27,782 nt of DNA. Origin: Bacteroidota bacterium (GTDB lineage Bacteria > Bacteroidota > Bacteroidia > Sphingobacteriales > Sphingobacteriaceae). The stretch covers positions 1 through 27,782 of the forward strand of contig JABDEQ010000011.1 of assembly GCA_013286985.1 (NCBI GenBank), written 5' to 3'. Positions within the stretch are counted from its first letter, which is position 1, and every line of letters starts with the position of its first letter. The notes under the pieces are model-generated. The model was given only the letters and a program-made list of their open reading frames with translations. It was not told the DNA's origin and did not search any database. Position numbers and translations under genes: made by a program. Shown piece after piece: positions 15,167 to 22,114 of the stretch.

Positions 15167-15996
15167 TACAAACCGTTATATTTTTGATAAACATTATACA
15201 ACACATTTAAATCAAGCTGGGTTAATGTTGGGCTGATGTCTGTTTGTATAAAGTGCCGCTTAAAGGCGACTACCGCCGCCTTTGTATCCGAGGTATCATA
15301 ACCCATTAATTTAAGTGCTATGGTGTAATCAAAACCATCGGGGGCAAGCTCCAGCACATCATCACTCCAAAAACCAAAACCATGCAGAGCTAATGTTTTC
15401 CATGGGAAAAGCGGACCCGGATCGGGTTTGCGTTTGGGAGCAAAATCCTGATGTCCAATAAAATTAGCTTGTGGTATATTGTAATTTTTCTTTAGCTGGG
15501 CAAGCAAAACCAGTAAACTGCTGATCTGTTCATTAGTAAAAGGCTCGCTGCCGTTATTGTCAATTTCAATGCCGATAGAGCAACTATTCATATCGGTAAC
15601 ACTCCCCCATTTGCCAACACCCGCATGATTTGCCCGCAGGTAATCATTCACCATATGAAAAACCTTTCCGTTTTTAGCCACCACATAGTGTGCGCTTACC
15701 TGTGTGCTGGTTACCGTAAATGTTTTAAGTGTTTGCTGAACAGAATCCTGTGCGGTAAAGTGGATGATGACATAATTGGGCCTGCGGATGCCAAAATTTA
15801 CTGTGCCAACCCAGGCCGAAGGTATAAGGGTGCCGGTGCTATCGGTTAATGAATCGGGCTGTTGTTTTTGGATGGTTTTTACAAAGCCTTTCGTTTTATC
15901 ACTATAATATTTATTGGTAACAGCGTACGGTCCTTTCGGCGAGCACGATGCCAGTAAAATAACGGCAAGTAGTATGTATAAGTAAGGGTTTTTCAT
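15166..15996 (-). CDS. N-acetylmuramoyl-L-alanine amidase lipoprotein (AmiD/AmpD-like)
   Basis: A 276-residue lipoprotein: hydrophobic start then LLASC, with Cys18 as the lipid attachment site. An Amidase_2 domain spans roughly residues 70-205: YVIIHFT (zinc ligand His79), SAHYVVAKNGKVFHMV, RANHAG, NSCSIGIEIDNNG, NFIGHQDFAPKRKPDPG (His182 and Asp192 complete the zinc site). The C-terminal ~70 residues (DYTIALKLMGYDTSD...AVVAFKRHF) look like a peptidoglycan-binding domain. E. coli AmiD has the same order of parts and is an outer-membrane lipoprotein that cuts the MurNAc-L-Ala bond in recycling of cell-wall fragments. The same role is likely here. It stands alone. Confidence 0.9.
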   Translation of the reverse strand: MKNPYLYILLAVILLASCSPKGPYAVTNKYYSDKTKGFVKTIQKQQPDSLTDSTGTLIPSAWVGTVNFGIRRPNYVIIHFTAQDSVQQTLKTFTVTSTQVSAHYVVAKNGKVFHMVNDYLRANHAGVGKWGSVTDMNSCSIGIEIDNNGSEPFTNEQISSLLVLLAQLKKNYNIPQANFIGHQDFAPKRKPDPGPLFPWKTLALHGFGFWSDDVLELAPDGFDYTIALKLMGYDTSDTKAAVVAFKRHFIQTDISPTLTQLDLNVLYNVYQKYNGL

Positions 15997-16111
15997 TTTA
16001 TGGTAATGCTAATTTAAGCAATTAGCCGCTTTATTTAAACAGCGTAACCAAATTGTGATGTTATAAAACGCCCCCACAGCTAATTTATTTGATTAAAACC
16101 AGTCAAAAAAA

Positions 16112-16141
16112 AGAGGTTGGTCCCATTTTGGGCCAACCTCT
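16112..16141 (-). terminator. Intrinsic terminator of the His-rich protein gene
   Basis: AGAGGTTGG (16112-16120) pairs with CCAACCTCT (16133-16141); an inner CCC/GGG continues the stem past one bulged base. On the minus strand a run of eight T follows, 35 bases after the stop codon of the gene at 16176. Confidence 0.85.
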
Positions 16142-16175
16142 GCATGTTTTTTGTATTTTAATTGCCGTTTAAATT

Positions 16176-16634
16176 TTAATAGTGGTCATGATCTCTGTGA
16201 TCATGATCACGATGATCACCATCTTCGTGCCAGTGGTTGCGGTAATGGTCATCATGACTGTCGCGGATAATCACCTGGTCATGACGGCCTCTGTAATTTG
16301 CATAACGGGCTCTTATCGCATCGTGACGTTCCCATGGGTTATGCTCATTTACCACTACTTTGTAAGTATGGTACTTGTCGAAATGGTAACGTGGCGGCAA
16401 TGCTCCGGCATGTATCCAAACATTGTTTTCAAAGTAAACATATTGATGACGGGGTACATCATAATATGCGTCAATATCAGGCATGTAATAGTATTCGGCA
16501 TGATCGTAGCCAACTGGTCCCCATTCTGGTTGGGCACCTATGTTGAGGCCTAGGTCTACATGAATCTGGGCATCGGCAACTTTAACAGATAAGCATCCAA
16601 ATATGATGGCTGCTGCAAAAAATAACTTTTTCAT
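16176..16634 (-). CDS. Small exported protein with His/Asp-rich tail
   Basis: 152 residues. A signal peptide (MKKLFFAAAIIFGCLSVKVA, then DA) is followed by a short tyrosine- and tryptophan-rich domain (PEWGPVGYDHAEYYYMPDID, YYDVPRHQYVYFENNVW, PPRYHFDKYHTYKVVV) and a tail from about residue 126 with nine His and eight Asp in 27 residues (HRDHDHRDHDHY at the end). Similar small exported proteins are common in Sphingobacteriaceae, without known function. The tail could bind Zn, Ni, Cu or Co; this is inference from composition only. The upstream region holds a 13-bp inverted repeat around a -7 box (16635-16683). Confidence 0.75.
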   Translation of the reverse strand: MKKLFFAAAIIFGCLSVKVADAQIHVDLGLNIGAQPEWGPVGYDHAEYYYMPDIDAYYDVPRHQYVYFENNVWIHAGALPPRYHFDKYHTYKVVVNEHNPWERHDAIRARYANYRGRHDQVIIRDSHDDHYRNHWHEDGDHRDHDHRDHDHY

Positions 16635-16683
16635 AAACTATTTTGTATTTGTTAGGATAGACAAACATATTACAAAATAGTTT
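16635..16683 (-). promoter_or_regulatory. Promoter -7 element framed by a 13-bp inverted repeat
   Basis: AAACTATTTTGTA (16635-16647) and its exact reverse complement (16671-16683) flank TATGTTTG (16669-16662, minus strand), which fits TAnnTTTG. No TTG is found at -33. The left arm touches the ATG of the His-rich protein gene, so the repeat could be an operator, or a leader hairpin formed if transcription starts further upstream. Confidence 0.45.
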
Positions 16684-16726
16684 AATATATATATTTTATA
16701 AAATCGAAACAATTTAACTTATTAAA

Positions 16727-16757
16727 ATAAAGACGATTAATTATTGATCGTCTTTAT
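16727..16757 (-). terminator. Terminator overlapping the 3' end of the S41 peptidase gene
   Basis: ATAAAGACGAT (16727-16737) and ATCGTCTTTAT (16747-16757) pair perfectly over 11 bp. On the minus strand the first arm lies inside the last codons (..DKDDQ) and the second after the TAA, followed by TTTTAAT. Coding sequence therefore forms half of the stem. Confidence 0.65.
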
Positions 16758-18489
16758 CCTGATCGGCATTGGCTTTTTTGGATGTCATGGCAAGCATTGG
16801 TTTTCCAATTACTTTGTATGAACCTTCGCCTTTAAGGATAGAAGCAACCAGTTCTTTATCCTGCATAACCTTTACGGCCTGGGCAAGTTCCTTGTCGTAT
16901 TTAAAGTTGGTTTCGTACCGGCCCTTTTCATAATAATAGCGTGAGGCAATTTCATTTTCAAGCACTTGTTTTATTTCGTCCTTGTGTAATTGCAGATCGT
17001 TCTTTTTGGTTGCCATCATTTTGGCTTCCAGCGCAGCATACTCCCCTTTTATTTCGTCGAACTGTTTTTCTTTAGTGGCTTCGGTTTTTAAAGTAGCCAA
17101 TACTTTTTCCGAGCTGGTGGTATAGCTGTAGTTTTTATCAGCCAGGAATTTTACGAAATCGGCATAGTCGGCATCTGATAAGGAAAAGTTTTTAACATCC
17201 GCCAAAGTTTGATGCTGATCGCGATAGCGGGTGGCATAATCAAAAATTAATAATTTACCCACCAGCGTTTGCGTTACATTGGCAAAACGATCTTGCTTAA
17301 CAAAAATATCAGGATAAATACCACTGCCGTCATAAACAGAGCGGCCATCTTTTGTTTTAAACTCATGGATCAGCGAATCGGCAACTTTTACCACGCTGCC
17401 ATCATCCTTGCGGTGGGTGTAATCAATTTCCTGTATGCAACGGCCCGAAGGAATGTAATATTTAGCGATAGTTATTTTTACCAGGCTATTATAAGGCAAG
17501 TTAAATGTTTGCTGCACCAGGCCTTTGCCATAACTGCGCTGCCCGATAACAATTGCACGGTCAAGATCCTGTAGTGAACCGGCAACAATTTCTGAGGCTG
17601 AAGCCGAGTGACTATTTACCAGTACAACTAAAGGCAAATTTGGCTCAAGCGGGGTACTCATGGTATTATAGGTAGCATTTTTTTCGGCAATTTTACCTCT
17701 TTGCGATACTACCTCGACATCTTTGGCAACAAACAGGTTTACTATTTTAACAGCTTCCTGTAGTATACCACCTCCGTTTGAGCGGAGATCAAGTATAATA
17801 CCATTAGGATTGTTCTTTTTTATTGAAGCTAATGCGGTGGTAACTTCTTCGGCAGAGTTTTCTAAAAACTTATCCAGTTTGATATAACCCATGTTACCGT
17901 CAACCATGCCGTAATAGGATACGTTGGGCTGTTTAATTTCATCGCGGACAAGCGTTTTTTCGAAATCAGGACCATCGCCGCGTTTTACAAGCAGTTTTAT
18001 GGATGCGCCTTTTGAGCCTTTTAACAAAATGCCAACCTGGTCGTTATCTTTTCCTTCCAGCAGAACATCATTTATTTTTACCAGCTGATCGCCGGGGCGG
18101 ATATCAGCTTTTTGCGCAGGGAACCCGGCAAAAATATCCGAAACAAACACTTTGCCATTGCGGGCAAAAATACCGGCACCAATGCCGCCGTATTGTGTGC
18201 TTACATAGTGTAGCTTATAGTCTTCAATTTCTGATTCAGGGACAAACTCGGTATAAGGGTCAAGGCCATCGAGCATGGCATCAACCCCGGTTTTTATCAT
18301 TTTGGCCGAATTGATATCATCAACATAGTTAATGTTCACTTCTTTGTAAACCGATGCAAAAACATCAAGATTTTTGGTGATCTGAAAAAGATCATCCTTA
18401 AAACCCCAGGTTGTTAAAGCCAGTACACCTACGCCGGCAAAAAAAACCGTCTTTTTATATTTATTAAATAACACTTTGCCCTTGTTCAT
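16741..18489 (-). CDS. S41-family C-terminal processing peptidase
   Basis: A 582-residue periplasmic or membrane-anchored protease. An N-terminal hydrophobic segment (KKTVFFAGVGVLALTTWGF) acts as anchor or signal. A PDZ domain covers roughly residues 90-185 (GGIGAGIFARNGKVFVSDIF, DIRPGDQLVKINDV). The protease core follows, with DLRSNGGGILQEAV, VNSHSASASEIVAGSLQDL and YGKGLVQ. Ser297, Lys322 and Gln326 have the same spacing as the catalytic Ser-Lys-Gln of B. subtilis CtpB (309/334/338). Such enzymes trim C-termini of envelope proteins. ATG at 18489 is chosen over the upstream 18573, which would overlap the CsbD-like gene and add a non-conserved extension. Confidence 0.92.
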   Translation of the reverse strand: MNKGKVLFNKYKKTVFFAGVGVLALTTWGFKDDLFQITKNLDVFASVYKEVNINYVDDINSAKMIKTGVDAMLDGLDPYTEFVPESEIEDYKLHYVSTQYGGIGAGIFARNGKVFVSDIFAGFPAQKADIRPGDQLVKINDVLLEGKDNDQVGILLKGSKGASIKLLVKRGDGPDFEKTLVRDEIKQPNVSYYGMVDGNMGYIKLDKFLENSAEEVTTALASIKKNNPNGIILDLRSNGGGILQEAVKIVNLFVAKDVEVVSQRGKIAEKNATYNTMSTPLEPNLPLVVLVNSHSASASEIVAGSLQDLDRAIVIGQRSYGKGLVQQTFNLPYNSLVKITIAKYYIPSGRCIQEIDYTHRKDDGSVVKVADSLIHEFKTKDGRSVYDGSGIYPDIFVKQDRFANVTQTLVGKLLIFDYATRYRDQHQTLADVKNFSLSDADYADFVKFLADKNYSYTTSSEKVLATLKTEATKEKQFDEIKGEYAALEAKMMATKKNDLQLHKDEIKQVLENEIASRYYYEKGRYETNFKYDKELAQAVKVMQDKELVASILKGEGSYKVIGKPMLAMTSKKANADQDKDDQ

Positions 18490-18553
18490 CCTTAAACTCC
18501 TTAAAAAATATAAATCTACAAAAAGTGTTTTAACTTTTTTACGTCCGGTTGAT

Positions 18554-18769
18554 TTACAGCCGGTTATTGTCAATATTTACTAACGCCTTTTTGAGGGTAA
18601 ATAGTACATAGTTCCTGTCGCGTTTAACCAGTTCCATCAATTTGCTTATCAGGCTCTCTTCGTTGCCCTCCGCATATTGTAACTGCTCGTCGGTTAGATG
18701 GTTGTATTTACGCTGTATTTTAATTTTTACACGTTCCCAATCTTTATTTGAAATGCTGATCTCGGCCAT
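18554..18769 (-). CDS. CsbD-like small protein
   Basis: 71 residues: WERVKIKIQRKYNHLTDEQL and YAEGNEESLISKL match the pattern of CsbD-domain proteins (W..IKGKL.QKY..LTD.DL.Y.EG.EDEL...L). CsbD-like proteins are stress-induced in Bacillus and E. coli (YjbJ), and bind no known ligand. It ends 64 bases before the start of the S41 peptidase gene on the same strand, so the two may be cotranscribed. TATTTTTG at 18793-18786 on the minus strand is a possible -7 element, without a TTG at the right distance. Confidence 0.75.
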   Translation of the reverse strand: MAEISISNKDWERVKIKIQRKYNHLTDEQLQYAEGNEESLISKLMELVKRDRNYVLFTLKKALVNIDNNRL

Positions 18770-18967
18770 ATTAAATTATTTTCAACAAAAATATAAAAAT
18801 ACAAGTTGCCTGTAGCTAAAATTTTGGCAAGGCTATTGTTATTGTACTGTAATTATTTAAAACAGATAATTATTTGTAACCTATTTATGAAAATGAGGAG
18901 TCTTTTATACGGTAATTAAACTTACAGCCACATAAAAGGTCTATCTCAAACTAAAAACATCTTTATT

Positions 18968-19543
18968 ATGAAAAAGTATTTATTGTGTGCCGCATTATTA
19001 ATAGTAGCCAGCATAAGCGCTAAGGCACAATTTTCGCTCGGCATAAAGGGTGGTGTTAATTTTTCGGATATTAATACCAATAACTTTAACAGTTCAACCG
19101 TTGCCGGTTATCAGGCTGGCTTATTTGCCCGCATTGGCGGGCCCATTTATTTGCAGCCCGAGGTTTATGTAAGCAGCACCGGCGGCAAATTCGAATCAAA
19201 TGATAATTCGTACAGCGGTAAAGTAACCTTTACCAATTTAAATGTGCCCTTGTTGGTGGGTGCCCGTTTTGGCCCAAACAGCTTAAACTTCAGAGTGATG
19301 GCCGGGCCGGTTTATGTTGCTAATTTAAGTACCAATGAAAGCCTGTCGCAAAACTTTAACAATGCTTATAATGATTTTGGTCATTATAAAAACAGCACGC
19401 TTGGCTATCAGGCCGGTTTTGGTGTGGATATTGGGGCTATTACAGCCGATTTGCGCTACCAGGGTAACTTTAGCGATATTGACCAAAGTTATGGTCAACG
19501 ACAAAACATCTGGGCCTTAAGTGTTGGCTTTAAAATACTTTAA
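18968..19543 (+). CDS. Outer-membrane beta-barrel protein (porin-like family)
   Basis: 191 residues. Signal peptide MKKYLLCAALLIVASISAKA, cleavage before QF, then FSLGIKGGVNFSDI, the start of the OMP_b-brl_2 type barrels widespread in Bacteroidota. Alternating strands follow (AGYQAGLFARIGGPIYLQPE; VTFTNLNVPLLVGARFG; YQAGFGVDIGAITADLRYQG), ending in WALSVGFKIL, with a C-terminal aromatic/hydrophobic strand as used for barrel insertion. Eight strands fit the size. No specific function or substrate can be given. The terminator at 19571 closes the gene. An upstream 15-mer at 18865-18879 is shared with the permease gene. Confidence 0.88.
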   Translation: MKKYLLCAALLIVASISAKAQFSLGIKGGVNFSDINTNNFNSSTVAGYQAGLFARIGGPIYLQPEVYVSSTGGKFESNDNSYSGKVTFTNLNVPLLVGARFGPNSLNFRVMAGPVYVANLSTNESLSQNFNNAYNDFGHYKNSTLGYQAGFGVDIGAITADLRYQGNFSDIDQSYGQRQNIWALSVGFKIL

Positions 19544-19570
19544 GCAGAGAAAATTAGAACAGAAATTTAT

Positions 19571-19601
19571 AAAACCCCGCTGGCAACACCTGCGGGGTTT
19601 T
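19571..19601. terminator. Bidirectional intrinsic terminator
   Basis: AAAACCCCGC (19571-19580) pairs perfectly with GCGGGGTTTT (19592-19601), followed by a T-rich tract. It sits between the barrel gene and the convergent DinB-like gene. Confidence 0.9.
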
Positions 19602-19605
19602 ATTT

Positions 19606-20064
19606 TTATTCAGGCAGTAGCCCAAATTGTATTAAATGGTGGGTAAAATGTTTGTTATGCCATATTTGCCATTCCTTATAATCCAAAGGGCCAAAACCAC
19701 CGTGCATAGCTGTGGTGCCGGGCGTTTTAAAGTATAGGTCAAAAGTGTCCAATTCAATCATTAGCTGATTGATGGCGGTTTGCAGGTTATGGTATTCATA
19801 ATGATCGGGCAATGTGCCTAACACTATGTTTTTCGGTATGCGCGAATCAGTATAAATACCCTTGATTTTTGATTTTGCGGCCTCCTCAGCAGATCTTTCG
19901 CAGAAGCCGGTTTTTTTGCCATTGGTATATTGAATCTGATCTATTAAATGCTCAACCATTTGTTGCGGCGTCATTTTGCCCCATAGTGGTTTAGCATCAG
20001 GGCTAAGTGAGTAAAGGAGATCTTTTAGTAATTTCCTGTTGTTGATATCGATAAACGGACTCAT
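19606..20064 (-). CDS. DinB-superfamily / DUF1569-like protein
   Basis: 152 residues, no signal peptide. MTPQQMVEHLIDQIQYTNGK at the start and HGGFGPLDYKEWQIWHNKHF plus THHLIQFGLLPE at the end are typical of DinB-like four-helix bundles in which His residues of two helices bind a divalent metal (His39 of EHL and the WHNKHFTHH group). Function is not known; many relatives are thiol-dependent transferases or uncharacterised. It follows the HxlR gene after 28 bases on the same strand, so it is probably under the same promoter. Confidence 0.75.
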   Translation of the reverse strand: MSPFIDINNRKLLKDLLYSLSPDAKPLWGKMTPQQMVEHLIDQIQYTNGKKTGFCERSAEEAAKSKIKGIYTDSRIPKNIVLGTLPDHYEYHNLQTAINQLMIELDTFDLYFKTPGTTAMHGGFGPLDYKEWQIWHNKHFTHHLIQFGLLPE

Positions 20065-20092
20065 GGGTTGGGTTTTATTTTAGGGCGATTAT

Positions 20093-20476
20093 TTATGCTG
20101 CCCTTGACTTACGCATACCGGCCACAATTCTTTCGCGATGCTGCGTTCCCCAGTTTTTTAACTCTTCCACCACTTTATGTAGCGACTGGCTATAGGGTGT
20201 AAGTTCATAACTGATGATGACTGGAGTTGAGGGTATAACCTTTCGTATCACCAATTCATTCAGTTCCAGCTCGCGTAGTTCTTTGGCCAAAATTTTTGGC
20301 GTAATACCATCCAGTGAGCGTTGGATATCATTAAAGCGCTGCGGTCCGTTGGATAGTGCAACAATAAGGGGTAATTTCCATTTGCCGTTTACCATATACA
20401 GGGCATCTTTTACCGCCATAATACTGGCCGAGCAGGCTTCGGGCGAGTGGTGTTCTTTGTTAAAATGATTTTCCAT
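20093..20476 (-). CDS. HxlR-family transcriptional regulator
   Basis: 127 residues with the HxlR winged helix: VNGKWKLPLIVALSNGPQRF, NDIQRSLDGITPKILAKELR, ELELNELVIRKVIPSTPVII and SYELTPYSQSL. A cysteine before the winged helix (EACSASIMAVKD) is in the position of the redox- or aldehyde-sensing Cys known in several HxlR proteins (HypR, YodB). It is divergent from a DoxX-like gene, the usual arrangement for a regulator of an electrophile- or quinone-response gene, and the gap contains inverted repeats (20496-20525). Confidence 0.92.
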   Translation of the reverse strand: MENHFNKEHHSPEACSASIMAVKDALYMVNGKWKLPLIVALSNGPQRFNDIQRSLDGITPKILAKELRELELNELVIRKVIPSTPVIISYELTPYSQSLHKVVEELKNWGTQHRERIVAGMRKSRAA

Positions 20477-20495
20477 AAAGGGTAAGTATCTCTGA

Positions 20496-20525
20496 GGATA
20501 GCACTATCCTTTGGGAAAGTGCTAT
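20496..20525. promoter_or_regulatory. Candidate HxlR operator
   Basis: ATAGCACT (20498-20505) and AGTGCTAT (20518-20525) form an inverted repeat with centres 20 bases apart, in the gap between the hxlR and doxX-like genes. GGATAG-CA-CTATCC (20496-20509) overlaps its left half. Both are suited to a dimeric winged-helix regulator. Confidence 0.5.
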
Positions 20526-20546
20526 GCTTTTGATAGTAAAGGTAAT

Positions 20547-20554
20547 TAGTTTTG
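20547..20554 (+). promoter_or_regulatory. Probable -7 element of the DoxX-like gene
   Basis: TAGTTTTG fits TAnnTTTG, 18 bases before the ATG. The nearest TTG (20530-20532) is only 14 bases upstream, so the -33 contact is uncertain. Confidence 0.4.
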
Positions 20555-20572
20555 TGCAAACATTAAAACAAA

Positions 20573-20935
20573 ATGAAAGCAACAAAAATTACTTATTGGA
20601 TAACTACCGTTATTGTGGCGGTAATGATGGTTTACTCTTTTTATGCGTACCTAACCCAACCGGCCATAAAGCAAGCCTTTGAGCACCTGGGCTTTCCAAA
20701 CTATTTCAGAATTGAACTCGCTGTTTGTAAACTGATAGGGGCTATACTATTGCTGCAACCAATTAGCAAACTAGCAAAAGAATGGGCATACGCGGGCTTT
20801 ACTATTACGTTTGTTTCGGCAGTTATTGCCCATGTTTCTTCGGGCGATCCGGCAGCTGTTTTTATGGCACCAGTTATATTTTTGGTGATTTTGGCGGTAT
20901 CTTATTTTACGTATCGCAAATTGCAAAAGGCATAG
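20573..20935 (+). CDS. DoxX-like membrane protein
   Basis: 120 residues with four hydrophobic helices: ITYWITTVIVAVMMVYSFYA, YFRIELAVCKLIGAILLLQP, EWAYAGFTITFVSAVIAHVS and FMAPVIFLVILAVSYFTY. HLGFPNYFRIELAVCKLIGA is the DoxX-like (PF13564-type) signature of a helix pair following an LG(F/Y)P..F motif. DoxX relatives are small membrane proteins linked to redox stress in some bacteria; the molecular function is unproven. Divergent from hxlR and probably its target. Confidence 0.87.
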   Translation: MKATKITYWITTVIVAVMMVYSFYAYLTQPAIKQAFEHLGFPNYFRIELAVCKLIGAILLLQPISKLAKEWAYAGFTITFVSAVIAHVSSGDPAAVFMAPVIFLVILAVSYFTYRKLQKA

Positions 20936-21008
20936 CCTCACCCGGCCCTGCTTTGTATTGGATGTTGTCTTAAATATTTTGAGATTTATGATTTAATTTC
21001 AACCTTTG

Positions 21009-21206
21009 AGAGCCTGTTTAAGTTTTGTTCAATATTTTCATATAAGCTCAAAAACTGCGCGTCATTGCGAGGTACGAAGCAACTCTACGTAAGCAGATCG
21101 GCCTTGCAAGGTTGCCCTGTATAGTTTAGAGATTGCTTTCCCGAAACAAGTTCGGGACAGGCAGTACCGCGCAATGACGATATTTTTTCATTTTTAAACA
21201 GGCTCT
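21009..21206. repeat. Nested inverted repeat, MITE-like (198 bp)
   Basis: Outer arms AGAGCCTGTTTAA (21009-21021) and TTAAACAGGCTCT (21194-21206) are perfect. Nested inside are CGTCATTGCG (21060-21069) and CGCAATGACG (21170-21179) and a hairpin TCCCGAA-acaag-TTCGGGA. The CGTCATTGCGAGG...GAAGCAA motif is a type of dispersed repeat I recall from many bacterial genomes. It occupies most of the 347-base gap 20936-21282; no ORF. A short stretch at 20935-20947 (GCCTCACCCGGCCCT) resembles the interior of the inserted element at 3948. Confidence 0.75.
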
Positions 21207-21226
21207 GAATTAATATTGATCATTAA

Positions 21227-21245
21227 TAGTCTAAGAAATAGACTA
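21227..21245. promoter_or_regulatory. Small inverted repeat ahead of the peptidase E gene
   Basis: TAGTCTA-agaaa-TAGACTA, 37 bases before the ATG at 21283. It could be an operator or a leader hairpin. No -7 box is recognised here. Confidence 0.3.
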
Positions 21246-21282
21246 ATCACGCAGGGCGGCAATATAACCCCAAAAAGAAATC

Positions 21283-21948
21283 ATGAAGCTTCTTCTTACT
21301 TCCGCCGGTATCAGCAACACAAGCATTCGTAACGCACTGATTGAGCTTTTGGGCAAACCGGTTTCCGAGTCGAGGGCCCTTTTTGTTCCCACTGCGATAT
21401 ACGCCTTGCCTAATGGTGGTGATATAGCACGAAGAGTGATTTGCGGATCATTAGGCGACCCTTTCTGCGAATTGGGCTGGAAGTCGCTAGGGGTGCTTGA
21501 ACTCACCGCACTGCCAAGCATCAAACAAGAGCTTTGGGTTCCTGTGCTCCGGGAGACTGACGCCTTGCTGGTTGGAGGCGGCGACTGCCAGTATCTGTGC
21601 TATTGGATGCAACAATCGGGACTCACAGACCTATTGCCGTCGCTGTTGCGCAAAACAGTTTACGTGGGCCTGAGCGCCGGTAGTATGGTGATGACCCGCT
21701 TTGGAACAACCTATGGTAACCATATGCTGCCAGCCGAAAGCAATAAGTCGCTGGGTTTGGTTGATTTTGCCCTGCATCCGCATCTGGATCATGAGTGGTT
21801 TCCGAAAAACTCCATGGCCAACCTTGAAAAGCTGGCCGCTACGTTGCCAATGCCGTCATATGCCATTGATGACCAAACCGCTATTAAAGTGACCGATGGA
21901 ATTGTCGAGGTTGTCTCCGAAGGATATTGGAAGCTGTTTACTCCCTGA
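21283..21948 (+). CDS. Peptidase E (S51 family)
   Basis: 221 residues, cytoplasmic. LLLTSAGISNTSIRNALIEL at the start, LFVPTAIYALP, ALLVGGGDCQYLCYWMQQ, and the elbow VYVGLSAGSMVM with the nucleophile Ser131 match S51 peptidases, which have a class I glutamine amidotransferase-like fold with Ser in place of Cys. LGLVDFALHPHLDHEW carries the His (165 or 167) of the catalytic set. S51 enzymes in E. coli and Salmonella hydrolyse Asp-Xaa dipeptides; cyanophycinase is related. The length and the short loops favour a dipeptidase. No partner gene is evident. Confidence 0.85.
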   Translation: MKLLLTSAGISNTSIRNALIELLGKPVSESRALFVPTAIYALPNGGDIARRVICGSLGDPFCELGWKSLGVLELTALPSIKQELWVPVLRETDALLVGGGDCQYLCYWMQQSGLTDLLPSLLRKTVYVGLSAGSMVMTRFGTTYGNHMLPAESNKSLGLVDFALHPHLDHEWFPKNSMANLEKLAATLPMPSYAIDDQTAIKVTDGIVEVVSEGYWKLFTP

Positions 21949-22023
21949 TATTATTTTAAAATACTTTCGATTAGCGGCATTCATGGTGGCCAGCAGCTAA
22001 TAATGATGCTCTCATCGACATAA

Positions 22024-22067
22024 AATTTGAGCCCCCTAACAAAACAATTTGAGCTTTTCAACAAAAC
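22024..22067 (+). promoter_or_regulatory. Two tandem 22-bp half sites, probable AraC-type operator
   Basis: AATTTGAGC, six variable bases, ACAAAAC occurs at 22024-22045 and again, without gap, at 22046-22067. The period is 22 bases, two helical turns, and the second copy ends where the -33 contact of the -7 box at 22087 would be. AraC/XylS proteins typically bind such direct repeats next to the polymerase, and an AraC-type gene lies just after this SDR gene. Confidence 0.6.
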
Positions 22068-22086
22068 GCAGGGCTGCTTAACACCC

Positions 22087-22094
22087 TACCTTTG
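22087..22094 (+). promoter_or_regulatory. -7 element of the SDR gene
   Basis: TACCTTTG fits TAnnTTTG, ending 20 bases before the ATG at 22115. There is no TTG at the -33 position, as often seen in activator-dependent promoters. Confidence 0.55.
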
Positions 22095-22114
22095 TTATAT
22101 AAAATTTAAAAATT

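Noticed and set aside
16182..16553. Plus-strand ORFs opposite the His-rich protein gene
   Set aside because: The repetitive CAT/GAT codons of the His/Asp tail keep all frames open; the minus-strand reading has the signal peptide and terminator.
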